DNA from: Neopararhizobium haloflavum
Lineage (GTDB): Bacteria > Pseudomonadota > Alphaproteobacteria > Rhizobiales > Rhizobiaceae
Assembly (NCBI RefSeq): GCF_002750855.1
Contig: NZ_NWUC01000002.1
Location: 1 to 64,000, forward strand
Reading direction: 5' to 3'
DNA length: 64,000 nucleotides
The stretch's first letter is position 1; every line of letters starts with the position of its first letter. The translations under genes and the position numbers were made by a program. Shown piece after piece: positions 50,576-59,629 of the stretch. The notes below the pieces were generated by a model. That model was not told where the DNA came from. It worked only from the letters and a program-made list of their open reading frames with translations, and did not search any database.

Positions 50576-50747
50576 TCAGAAGAGGCCGTCCTCTGGCGGC
50601 CACTGCCGCGCCGTGTGGACGACTGCCGTCACCTGTACCCTGTCGTCGCGCACTTCGTAGACCACGCGATAGCTTCGATGAGGAATGATTTCGCGCGTGC
50701 CTTTGACGACGGTCATCCTCGGCCTCGGGTGCCCATATTACCTCCAC
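50576..50747 (-). pseudogene. ParE/RelE toxin remnant (internal deletion and frameshift)
   Basis: It starts with GTG at 50747, overlapping the antitoxin stop as intact pairs do. The first 14 codons read VEVIWAPEAEDDRR, a normal ParE N-terminus. The next frame-shifted codons read VKGTREIIPHRSYRVVYEVR and continue to HTARQWPPEDGLF before a TGA at 50576-50578, a normal ParE C-terminus. About 35-40 middle residues are missing and the two parts are in different frames. The open frame from 50747 reads on to 50385 through unrelated sequence. The toxin is therefore probably dead while its antitoxin remains. Confidence 0.75.
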
Positions 50748-51040
50748 TGGGGCGTGGCTTCCCGCTGTTTGTGAAGGAGCCGATCGATGTCGGTCATCAC
50801 GTCTTCATGCGAGCGGAATCGACCGTGCCGCAGCGATTCGCGCGCGCGCTCCACCTTGCGGCGGAGGAATGCATCGTAGCCGGGTTCCGGTTCTTCCTGC
50901 GGCTCATGGCTTTCGAGCGCCAGGCGCAGCAACTCGCCCGCAAGCGCCGATACGGACATGCCCGCCTTGTCGGCCTCCTCGCGGAGCCGGCTTGCAAGAT
51001 CGGCGTCGACTTCAATCGTCTCAACCATGGCTCGGGTCAT
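50738..51040 (-). CDS. Ribbon-helix-helix antitoxin (ParD-like), apparently solitary
   Basis: A 100-aa protein with an N-terminal ribbon-helix-helix (MVETIEVDADLASRLREEAD, then AGMSVSALAGELLRLALE). An acidic, helical C-terminal toxin-binding arm follows (KVERARESLRHGRFRSHEDV). GGAG is 8 nt before the ATG at 51040. It normally neutralises a ParE/RelE toxin and represses the operon; here the toxin gene downstream is broken. It may now act only as a regulator or as protection against related toxins. Confidence 0.8.
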   Translation of the reverse strand: MTRAMVETIEVDADLASRLREEADKAGMSVSALAGELLRLALESHEPQEEPEPGYDAFLRRKVERARESLRHGRFRSHEDVMTDIDRLLHKQREATPQWR

Positions 51041-51079
51041 ATGATCAACTCCGCTTTCATAAGCGATGTGATGCTAGCA

Positions 51080-53407
51080 TTATCCCAGCGTCGGCGAAAC
51101 AGAACCGCCGGCGCCGTCGATCAGAGCCCATAGGCGGTCAGGTGTCGCCGGCATTTCGACGTGACGGATGCCGAGCGGCTTTTCGAGTGCGTCGATGATG
51201 GCGTTCATGACGGCGGGACATGCTCCGATCGTGCCGGCCTCGCCCGCGCCCTTGATGCCCATTGCGTTGGTGGTGGAGGGCACATTTCGGGTGCTGAAGT
51301 CGATGAATGGCACCGTGTCGGCCCGCGGCATCATGTAGTCCATGAAGGATGCCGTGATGAGCTGGCCATCCTCGCTGTAGACGGCCTGTTCGCCGATGCA
51401 CTGGCCAATGCCCTGCACCACGCCGCCATGGACCTGGCCCATCAGGAGCACCGGGTTCACGGTCAGCCCGAAATCGTCGACGATCGTGTATTTGAGGATG
51501 TCGAGCTGGCCGGTCTCCTCGTCGATCTCGAGTTCGACGATGTGCGTTCCGTTCGGATAGGTCGCCTCGTCCTGCTTGATATCGGAGACGGCCTTGAGAT
51601 CTTCGGGGTCGCTCGCAGCCTTCGCCACATCGGCAAAGCTGATGACCCGGTCCGTTCCGACGATCCTCGCCTCGCCATCGACGAGTTCGATGTCGTCCGG
51701 TCCGGCCTCCAGTTCATCGGCGGCGAGCTTGCGGATCTTTTCGGCCAGAACCTCGCTGGCCTGGGAGACCGAAACGCCGCCGAGCGGAATCGAACGGGAT
51801 CCGCCGGTGCCACCGCCCGAGGCAAGTTCATCGGTGTCGCCCTGGCGCACGATGATCTTGTCGAAATCGATGCCGATCTTGTCGGCGACGAACTGGCTGT
51901 AGGCGGTCTGGTGTCCCTGGCCGTTCGCCTGGGTCCCGATGAACAGCGTGACCGTGCCATCGCCATTCAGCCTTACATGCGCCGGTTCGGATCCGGCAAA
52001 GGCGCAAGCCTCGATATAGGTCGCCATGCCGATGCCGCGCAGCTTGCCCTTTGTCTTTGCCTCGGTGCGGCGTGCCTCGAAATCGGCCCAACCGGCATTT
52101 TTCATGGCCTCGCTCATGTGGCCTTCGAACTCGCCGACATCGTAGGATCGGCCGCCGGGTGTCCTGTACGGAAACTGGTCTGGACGAATGAAGTTGCGAC
52201 GCCGCAACTCGTCCGGCTCCATGGCAAGATCACGGGCACAAGCATCCACCAGACGCTCGATGAGGAACGCCGCCTCCGGCCGGCCGGCACCGCGATAGGC
52301 ATCGACCGGCGTCGTGTGGGTGAAGATGCCACGGATCGAAAGATCGAGATTCTGGATGTCGTAGACACCGGTCGCCATCGACGCGCCGAGGATCGGGATC
52401 ATTGGACCGTAGGTGTGCAGATAGGCGCCCATATTGGCGTCGATCTCGATCCTGAGGCCGATGAAGCGGCGATCCTTGTCCATCGCCATGGAGGCCCGCA
52501 CGAGATTGTCGCGGCCATGGGCGTCGGCGAGGAAATGCTCGGTTCTGTCGCTGGTCCATTTGACCGGATGGCCCAGTTTGCGCGCCGCCTCCATGGCGAG
52601 CGGATATTCGCGATAGTTGAAGCCCTTGGTGCCGAAACCGCCGCCGACGTCGTGCGTGACGACACGGATCTTGTCAGCCGGCATGTCGAAGACGTGGTTG
52701 GCCAAAGTGTTGCGAATGCCATGAACGCCCTGCGAGCCCACGGTCAATGTGAAGCGTTCGTCAGCGCCATCCCACTCCGCGAGGCAGGCGCGCCCTTCCA
52801 TGTAGTTGCAGACGAGACGGTTGTTGATGAAGGCAATCGAAGTGACGTGGTCGGCGGCGTCGAACGCCCGCTTCGTTGATTCCTTGTCACCGTTTTCGAA
52901 CAGGTAGACCTGGTTGGAACCGAGTTCGGGCCAGACGAGTGGCGCATTTTCATCCAGCGCGGTCGCGAGGTCGACCTGCGCATCATCGAATTCGTAATCG
53001 ACCTCGATCAGCTCGGCGGCATCCTGGGCCTGCGCCAGTTCGTCGGCGACGATAAATGCGACCGCGTCACCGACATGGCGCACATAGCCATCGGCGAGAA
53101 GCGGAATGTCGCGGATCGGATGCTCCTTGCCGTCGGGCTGCTTGACCTTGGCCTGGCACTTCACGGGTCCGAGATGTGCAACGTCGGCTGCAGTCAGCAC
53201 GAGGCGCACGCCCGGCGCATTGCGCGCAGCATCAAGCGAGCCGATCGAAAACGCGCCTGCAGCCTGCGGGGAACGCAGGACATAGGCGTGCAGCGCGCCG
53301 TCACGCTTCAGGTCGTCGGTAAAGCGGCCCTCGCCTTTCAGGAGCGTCAGATCTTCCTTGCGCAGCGCAGACGCACCCACTCCGAACTTCGGTGTAGCGA
53401 TATTCAT
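51080..53407 (-). CDS. Xanthine dehydrogenase family molybdopterin-binding subunit
   Basis: A 775-aa molybdenum hydroxylase large subunit. The N-terminal a/b hammerhead domain (about 20-130) is followed by two Mo-binding domains. Motifs are [20 protein letters not shown], the substrate loop [30 protein letters not shown] and the catalytic Glu in [18 protein letters not shown]. The loop lacks the AYRCSFR of true CO dehydrogenase, so the substrate is more likely an aldehyde or N-heterocycle. No FAD or 2Fe-2S subunit gene is adjacent, so partners must be encoded elsewhere. Confidence 0.9.
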   Translation of the reverse strand: MNIATPKFGVGASALRKEDLTLLKGEGRFTDDLKRDGALHAYVLRSPQAAGAFSIGSLDAARNAPGVRLVLTAADVAHLGPVKCQAKVKQPDGKEHPIRDIPLLADGYVRHVGDAVAFIVADELAQAQDAAELIEVDYEFDDAQVDLATALDENAPLVWPELGSNQVYLFENGDKESTKRAFDAADHVTSIAFINNRLVCNYMEGRACLAEWDGADERFTLTVGSQGVHGIRNTLANHVFDMPADKIRVVTHDVGGGFGTKGFNYREYPLAMEAARKLGHPVKWTSDRTEHFLADAHGRDNLVRASMAMDKDRRFIGLRIEIDANMGAYLHTYGPMIPILGASMATGVYDIQNLDLSIRGIFTHTTPVDAYRGAGRPEAAFLIERLVDACARDLAMEPDELRRRNFIRPDQFPYRTPGGRSYDVGEFEGHMSEAMKNAGWADFEARRTEAKTKGKLRGIGMATYIEACAFAGSEPAHVRLNGDGTVTLFIGTQANGQGHQTAYSQFVADKIGIDFDKIIVRQGDTDELASGGGTGGSRSIPLGGVSVSQASEVLAEKIRKLAADELEAGPDDIELVDGEARIVGTDRVISFADVAKAASDPEDLKAVSDIKQDEATYPNGTHIVELEIDEETGQLDILKYTIVDDFGLTVNPVLLMGQVHGGVVQGIGQCIGEQAVYSEDGQLITASFMDYMMPRADTVPFIDFSTRNVPSTTNAMGIKGAGEAGTIGACPAVMNAIIDALEKPLGIRHVEMPATPDRLWALIDGAGGSVSPTLG

Positions 53408-53669
53408 GAAGCTGTCCTGTTGTCTTGGTCAAGCGATGAGGCCGCGGTCGCGGCGTGACGTGGTGCCCGCCGGAGCGGCGAGCGACGGGCTCTCCTGTCT
53501 TAAGTTAAAATGGAGCAGCGAAATGTCGAGTGCCCCCGGCAAAATTCTCGCCGCAGAATGCGGGTACAAGCGTCGCGGCCTTCCCTCCAATCGGGCGTTT
53601 CTATAGGAAAGGCCTTGGGCCAGAACCCCTAAAAGCCCAGCATGACGAGAAGAAGGAAAAGGTCGAGCG

Positions 53670-56315
53670 ATGCGTACTGACACCGGCCAGGTGTTCCATC
53701 TGGAAGACTATCGCCCAACGGATTTCATCATCGATGCCGTGTCGCTGACGTTTCGGCTCGCGCCGCAGGCGACCCGTGTCATCAGCCAGCTGACGCTGCG
53801 GCGACGGCCCGGGGCGGCCTCGGACGCGCCGCTGGTTCTTGATGGCGATGGGCTCAATCTCGTGTCGCTTGCCATCGGCGATGCGCCGGCCGAGAAGCAG
53901 CGCTACACGGCCACGCCCGAAATGCTGACGGTGCACGACCTGCCCGAAAGCGAGACGTTCACGCTGACCGTCGAGACCGAGATCGATCCTTCCGCCAACA
54001 GCCAGCTCATGGGCCTTTATCGCTCGTCGGGCGTTTATTGTACCCAGTGCGAGGCGGAGGGTTTTCGCCGTATCACCTATTTCCTCGACCGCCCCGACGT
54101 TCTATCGGTCTACACCGTGCGCATGGAAGCCGAGACGAAGGACGCGCCGCTGCTTCTGTCCAACGGCAACCCGGTGGAAAGCGGCGATCTCGGTAACGGC
54201 CGGCATTTCGCCGTCTGGCACGACCCGCATCCCAAGCCGTCCTATCTGTTCGCGCTCGTCGCCGGCGACCTCGGGGTCGTCGAGGACGAATTCACCACCA
54301 TGACCGGAAAGCCGGTGGTGCTGAAGATCTTCGTCGAACACGGAAAGGAAGCGCGTGCCGCCTACGCGATGGATGCGCTCAAGCGCTCGATGCGCTGGGA
54401 CGAGGAGGTGTTCGGACGGGAATACGATCTCGATATCTTCCAGATCGTCGCGGTCTCGGATTTCAACATGGGGGCGATGGAGAACAAGGGGCTCAACGTC
54501 TTCAACGACAAATACGTGCTTGCCGACCCTGACACCGCAACCGACCAGGACTACGCCAACATCGAGGCGATCATCGCCCATGAATATTTTCACAATTGGA
54601 CAGGAAACAGAATCACTTGCCGGGACTGGTTCCAGCTTTGCCTCAAGGAAGGGCTGACGGTTTACCGCGACCACGAATTCTCGGCCGATCAGCGCTCGCG
54701 GCCGGTCAAGCGTATTGCCGAGGTGCGTCTTTTGAAAGCGCATCAGTTTCCCGAGGACGCCGGCCCGCTGGCCCATCCACCGCGGCCGGTGACCTACAGC
54801 GAGATCAACAATTTCTATACGGCGACGGTCTACGAGAAGGGCTCGGAAGTGGTCCGGATGATCCGGACCATCCTCGGCGCCGACGGTTTCCGCAAGGGCA
54901 TGGACCTTTATTTCGAGCGCCACGACGGTGAGGCGGCGACGATCGAGGACTTCATCAAGGCGTTCGAAGATGCCAATGACGCCGATCTTTCGCAATTCGC
55001 AATCTGGTATCGGCAGGCCGGCACGCCCGCGGTCAGCGTCTCGCTGCATCATGATGCGAATGCCGCACGACTAACGGCTGAATTCGAACAATCGGTGCCC
55101 CAGACGCCGGGCGAACCAACCAAGAAACTCATGCACATACCACTGCGGTTTGCGCTTCTGGACGAGGATGGCAGCGAAGCGGCGACAGATGCCGTCAAGG
55201 GCGCGCGGATCGAGGGCGACGTGCTGCACCTCACCGAACGTCGCCAGAGCGTTGTCTTCGAAGGGGTTGCGCGGCGTCCGGTCCTCTCGCTCAATCGTGG
55301 CTTCTCCGCGCCGATCACGCTCAATTTCCAGCAGACGAGCGAGGATCTCGCGCATATCGCACGCCATGAGAGCGATGCATTCGCACGCTGGCAGGGCCTC
55401 AACGATTTTGCGCTGCGCGTCCTGATCGAGGCGACCCGCCAAGCGGACGGCAACAAGCCGATCGCTTGCGATCCGCTGCTCGTCACGGCGCTTGTCGAGA
55501 CGGCCGCCGACGATCGCCTGGAGCCTGCCTTCAGGGCGCAGGCGCTGACGCTGCCGAGCGAGGCGGACGTGGCACGCGAAATCGGCAACAACATCGATCC
55601 CGACGCCATCCACCGGGCGCGCGACATGATTGCGGCCGACATCGCCAAAAAAGGTGCGGACGTTTTCCGCACCATTTTCGAGGCGATGTATGACGGACGC
55701 ACCTTTTCACCGGATGCCGATAGCGCCGGCCGGCGCGCATTGCGCAGCGTTGCCCTGCATCACCTGTCGCTGGCCGAGGGCGATCCGGCGCGCGCATTCC
55801 AGGCGTTCGGCAAGGCCGACAACATGACCGACCTTAGTGGTGCCCTGTCGCTCCTCGTGCATCACTTTCCCGAGACGCCGGCGGCGCGCGAGGCGCTGGA
55901 GGCCTTCGAGAAACGGTTTGCGGCCGACCCGCTGGTTATCGACAAATGGCTGACCGTGCAGGCCACCTCCCCCGGCCCGGCAACCCTTTCGAGGGTCAAG
56001 GCGCTCATGGAAACGCGGCACTTCTCGCTGTCGAATCCCAACCGGGTTCGCGCGCTGATCGGCGCTTTCGCGGCGGGCAATCCGACCGGCTTCAACCGCG
56101 CCGACGGCGCCGGCTATGTGTTCCTCGCCGAACAGGTGACGGCGCTCGACGGCAAGAACCCGCAGGTCGCGGCACGGCTTTTGACAGCCATGCGGTCATG
56201 GCGATCGCTGGAGCCCGTGCGACAGGCGCATGCAAGCGATGCGCTCCGGTCGATCGCGCAAAAGGAGCCGCTTTCCACCGATGTTCGCGACATCGTCAAA
56301 CGAACCCTGGGTTGA
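53670..56315 (+). CDS. pepN: Aminopeptidase N
   Basis: An 881-aa M1 metallopeptidase that removes N-terminal residues from peptides in the cytoplasm. GAMENKGLNVFN is the substrate-amine site. The zinc motif HExxH starts at H304 (HEYFHNWTGN), and the third ligand Glu lies in LCLKEGLTVYRDHEF. The Tyr for transition-state stabilisation is in YTATVYEKGSEVVRM. The helical C-terminal domain follows. Length fits the E. coli PepN type. The gene is transcribed alone toward the histidine kinase gene. Confidence 0.95.
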   Translation: MRTDTGQVFHLEDYRPTDFIIDAVSLTFRLAPQATRVISQLTLRRRPGAASDAPLVLDGDGLNLVSLAIGDAPAEKQRYTATPEMLTVHDLPESETFTLTVETEIDPSANSQLMGLYRSSGVYCTQCEAEGFRRITYFLDRPDVLSVYTVRMEAETKDAPLLLSNGNPVESGDLGNGRHFAVWHDPHPKPSYLFALVAGDLGVVEDEFTTMTGKPVVLKIFVEHGKEARAAYAMDALKRSMRWDEEVFGREYDLDIFQIVAVSDFNMGAMENKGLNVFNDKYVLADPDTATDQDYANIEAIIAHEYFHNWTGNRITCRDWFQLCLKEGLTVYRDHEFSADQRSRPVKRIAEVRLLKAHQFPEDAGPLAHPPRPVTYSEINNFYTATVYEKGSEVVRMIRTILGADGFRKGMDLYFERHDGEAATIEDFIKAFEDANDADLSQFAIWYRQAGTPAVSVSLHHDANAARLTAEFEQSVPQTPGEPTKKLMHIPLRFALLDEDGSEAATDAVKGARIEGDVLHLTERRQSVVFEGVARRPVLSLNRGFSAPITLNFQQTSEDLAHIARHESDAFARWQGLNDFALRVLIEATRQADGNKPIACDPLLVTALVETAADDRLEPAFRAQALTLPSEADVAREIGNNIDPDAIHRARDMIAADIAKKGADVFRTIFEAMYDGRTFSPDADSAGRRALRSVALHHLSLAEGDPARAFQAFGKADNMTDLSGALSLLVHHFPETPAAREALEAFEKRFAADPLVIDKWLTVQATSPGPATLSRVKALMETRHFSLSNPNRVRALIGAFAAGNPTGFNRADGAGYVFLAEQVTALDGKNPQVAARLLTAMRSWRSLEPVRQAHASDALRSIAQKEPLSTDVRDIVKRTLG

Positions 56316-56433
56316 AATTTTGCGCGCCATCCACTTCGCCCAACTTTCCTCTGGACAAGCGGAATCAGCTTTGATTCATTGAGTCAGATTCGGAGATGCG
56401 GTAGCCGAATCGGTCCAGGGGAAAGCGGGATTC

Positions 56434-58812
56434 ATGGCGGAGGCGCAACCGACACGCGCGGCCGAAGGGCTGCGTTTGCCCAAGTTTCGGGGAACGGGGT
56501 CGTGGGAGGCCGGGCTGGCTGGACACGCCAAGCTGTTCGCCAAACCGACCTATCGGCACCTGGTGCAGGCCGAGCCGTTCCTGAAGCGGTCGATACCCAT
56601 TCTCATCGTCGCGTTCCTGGCGCTTGTCGCGGCGGCGCGGTTCGTCGATCTGATGCATGGGCGCGAAGCGGCGCTGGAGACGGCCGAGCAGGCTACCCTG
56701 CTGACGGCCACTGCAACGGCGGCAATCTTTGCCGAAAAGACCGCGATCGGCGAAGAAGGCCGGTTTTCCACCGAAGCACGACTGAACCGGCTCTTGCCGA
56801 CCGATCATCTGGAAGACGGCCGGCTGGTTCTCGTCGGCGATGCCGGTGGGCGCATCCGCGGCGCGACGGCGGCCGGTTCCAATTTCGTCGGCGGCTCGGT
56901 TCATACGCTGGCGCCTGAAAATTCTCCGCTGTGGCGCTTCGGACGCCGCGCCGGCGTGACCCAGACAGAGCATGGCGGTCAGACCTATCTGATGGCGCTC
57001 ACCCACCTGCCGGATGCGGCCGGCTCGGTCATCGTCATGTCGCCCACGCAGCCGATCATGGAAGACTGGCGCCGCTCCGTTTCTTTGAACGTGACGCTGT
57101 TCGCCGCGACTTCCGCCGTCCTCCTGGTGCTTCTCTACGCCTATTTCAGCCAGGCGACGCGGGCGCGGGACGCCGACGACATCTACATGGAATCGCACAT
57201 GCGGGTCGATACCGCGCTGTCACGCGGGCGGTGCGGCCTTTGGGACTGGGACATGGCGCGCGGGCGCATGTACTGGTCGCGGTCGATGTACGAGATGCTG
57301 GGGCTGCCCCCACGCGATTGCGTGCTCTCCTTCGGCGATGCGATCCGGCTGATGCACCCGGACGACAGCGACCTTTATTCCATCGCCCGGTCGATCGCGC
57401 GGGGCGAGACGAAGCAGGTCGACCAGGTCTTCCGCATGCGCCACGCCGACGGGCACTATGTCTGGATGCGGGCGCGCGCGCAGGTCATCGACCGCTCGTC
57501 GACGCAAACCCACCTGATCGGCATCGCCATGGACGTTACCGAGCAGCACCGGCTGGTCCAGAAAACCGCGGAGGCCGACCAGCGCCTGTTCGAGGCGATT
57601 GAGAGCACGTCGGAAGCCTTCGTCGTGTGGGACAAGAACGATGAACTCGTCCTTTGCAACTCCAACTACCGCAAGATCTATGGCCTGCCGGACGAGGTTC
57701 TGCAGCCCGGCACGCCGCGTGCCAATGTCTATGCCGCATCCACCCGCCCGGTGATCGAGCGGCGCATGGCCGATGGCGCGACCGAGCAGCAGTCGCAGAC
57801 CAGCGAAGTGCAACTGGCCGACGGGCGCTGGCTGCAGATCAACGAGCGGCGCACGCGCGATGGCGGCCTTGTCTCGGTCGGCACCGATATCACCCAGTTG
57901 AAGCGTCAGCAGGAACGCCTTGCTGAATCGGAAAAGCGTCTGATGGCGACGATCGGCGATCTATCGAACTCGCGCGTCAAGCTGCAGCGCCAGACCGTCA
58001 AGCTCAGCGAGCTCAATGCAAGCTATGCGGCGGAGAAGGAAAAGGCGGAAGCCGCCAGCCAGGCGAAATCAGCGTTCCTGGCCAACATGTCGCACGAATT
58101 GCGCACGCCGCTCAACGCGGTGATCGGCTTCTCCGAAATCCTTCAGAACGGGATGTTCGGACCGCTCGGATCGGAGAAATACGTCGAATATGCGCGCGAC
58201 ATCCACAATTCCGGATCGCATCTGCTCGGCGTGATCAACGACATCCTGGACATGTCGAAGATCGAGGCGGGCCAGATGAAGCTCGACCGGGACGCGATCG
58301 ATCTCGCGCCGCTGATCGAGGAAACGATGCGGCTGACGGCGATTCCGGCGGAGAAGAAGCGGATCATCGTGCATCAGAAGGTTCAACCCGGCCTTGCGCT
58401 GCCGGCAGACCGGCGCGCCATGAAGCAGATCCTGCTCAATCTCCTGTCGAATGCCGTGAAATTCACTGGCGAGGGCGGCGAGATCGCCGTGAGTGCCCGC
58501 AAGGTCTCGGGCACGGTCGTTCTGTCGATCGCCGATTCCGGCATCGGCATCCCGAAGTCGGCCTTGAAGAAGATCGGGCAACCCTTCGAGCAGGTCCAGA
58601 ACCAGTTCTCGCGGACCAATGGCGGGTCGGGTCTCGGGCTCGCGATCTCACGGTCGTTGACCGAACTGCATGGCGGGACGATGCGCATCAAGTCGCGCGA
58701 GAATGTCGGAACGATCGTCTCGATCCGCATTCCCGTCACCGATCAGCCTAAGCGCCCTGCCCTCATCTCCTTCGCCAATGAAACCGGCGCATTGGAAGCC
58801 TGGGTCGCCTAA
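56434..58812 (+). CDS. PAS-domain sensor histidine kinase
   Basis: A 792-aa membrane histidine kinase. Membrane helix 1 (about residues 52-70) and helix 2 (about 212-230) enclose a periplasmic sensor. A PAS domain with a PAC end (about 260-370), a second PAS (about 385-490) and a coiled coil follow. The HisKA box has phospho-acceptor H554 in NMSHELRTPLNAVIGFSEIL. The HATPase has N, G1 (DSGIGI) and G2 (GGSGLGLAISRSL) boxes. The architecture resembles PleC/PdhS-type kinases of Rhizobiales cell-cycle control, but the family member cannot be fixed. No response regulator is adjacent. Confidence 0.9.
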   Translation: MAEAQPTRAAEGLRLPKFRGTGSWEAGLAGHAKLFAKPTYRHLVQAEPFLKRSIPILIVAFLALVAAARFVDLMHGREAALETAEQATLLTATATAAIFAEKTAIGEEGRFSTEARLNRLLPTDHLEDGRLVLVGDAGGRIRGATAAGSNFVGGSVHTLAPENSPLWRFGRRAGVTQTEHGGQTYLMALTHLPDAAGSVIVMSPTQPIMEDWRRSVSLNVTLFAATSAVLLVLLYAYFSQATRARDADDIYMESHMRVDTALSRGRCGLWDWDMARGRMYWSRSMYEMLGLPPRDCVLSFGDAIRLMHPDDSDLYSIARSIARGETKQVDQVFRMRHADGHYVWMRARAQVIDRSSTQTHLIGIAMDVTEQHRLVQKTAEADQRLFEAIESTSEAFVVWDKNDELVLCNSNYRKIYGLPDEVLQPGTPRANVYAASTRPVIERRMADGATEQQSQTSEVQLADGRWLQINERRTRDGGLVSVGTDITQLKRQQERLAESEKRLMATIGDLSNSRVKLQRQTVKLSELNASYAAEKEKAEAASQAKSAFLANMSHELRTPLNAVIGFSEILQNGMFGPLGSEKYVEYARDIHNSGSHLLGVINDILDMSKIEAGQMKLDRDAIDLAPLIEETMRLTAIPAEKKRIIVHQKVQPGLALPADRRAMKQILLNLLSNAVKFTGEGGEIAVSARKVSGTVVLSIADSGIGIPKSALKKIGQPFEQVQNQFSRTNGGSGLGLAISRSLTELHGGTMRIKSRENVGTIVSIRIPVTDQPKRPALISFANETGALEAWVA

Positions 58813-58814
58813 AG

Positions 58815-58838
58815 GCCCGGCCAGACTACTGGCCGGGC
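58815..58838. terminator. Hairpin between kinase and EF-hand gene
   Basis: A 10-bp perfect stem (GCCCGGCCAG with CTGGCCGGGC) and a 4-nt loop lie 3 nt after the kinase stop, between two convergent genes. No T-run follows. It is a likely shared terminator for both. Confidence 0.6.
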
Positions 58839-58863
58839 GCCTTCACATTCGCTTGGATCGGGC

Positions 58864-59427
58864 TCAGCGGCTGTGATGCCAGCCCATGCCACCCTTGTGG
58901 TGACCACCCATCCGGCCGTGACCGGCTCGCGGGCCCATGCCGCGGCGCTGCATTTCCTCGCCGGACAGCACACCATCGTCGTCGCGATCCATGAGAGCGA
59001 AGCGCTTTTCCTGCTGGCGCTCCAGTTCCGCTACGGTCACTTCGCCATCGCCGTCGATGTCGAAACGGCGCAGAAGACGAGCCTCGCGGCGCTCCTGACG
59101 ACGCTGTTCGATCGCGCCGGTGATTTCTTCCATGGAGAGAACCCCGTCGCCATCCTCGTCTGCATCGATGATCCATCCAAGACGGCGCTCGCCGAATTCC
59201 TCGACACTGATATCGCCCGACCCGTCCGTGTCGAGGCGCCGGACCATACGATCGGCCCGTCGACCGGGACCGCGCATCCCAGCGGCGGCGTCGCCTTCGC
59301 CAGCAGGTTCGGCGACCGAGGGCGCCTCGGCATCGTCGTTGCTCTGCGCCTGTGCGATGGCGAAGCTCGACGTGCCGGCCAGCACGGTGATCAACAGGAC
59401 AAGGGCGGATTTCTTTGCAATCGTCAT
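58864..59427 (-). CDS. Exported EF-hand calcium-binding protein
   Basis: A 187-aa protein. The signal peptide (residues 1-28, ending FAIAQAQS) is followed by an acidic linker. Four EF-hand loops come next: DTDGSGDISVEEF, DEDGDGVLSMEEI, DIDGDGEVTVAEL and DRDDDGVLSGEEM. A His/Gly/Met-rich tail (HGRMGGHHKGGMGWHH) could bind metals. It is probably a periplasmic calcium sensor or buffer. No enzyme domain is present. It is convergent with the kinase gene. Confidence 0.9.
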   Translation of the reverse strand: MTIAKKSALVLLITVLAGTSSFAIAQAQSNDDAEAPSVAEPAGEGDAAAGMRGPGRRADRMVRRLDTDGSGDISVEEFGERRLGWIIDADEDGDGVLSMEEITGAIEQRRQERREARLLRRFDIDGDGEVTVAELERQQEKRFALMDRDDDGVLSGEEMQRRGMGPRAGHGRMGGHHKGGMGWHHSR

Positions 59428-59629
59428 CGGTCTTTAGCTCCTTGAAGCCTCGGCAAAGGCCAAGGCAGCGGATGTCCGCGCATGCGCAGGACATCGGTTG
59501 CACCGGTCGCCCGGCAGATCAGAACCCATGCCTTGAGCAGGCGAAGTTCATGCACGCGATGGTGCATGCCGCTGAATGAACGCGGGATGACTGGCGCATT
59601 ACATCTGCGTAAGGTTCGGCCCGCCTTCC

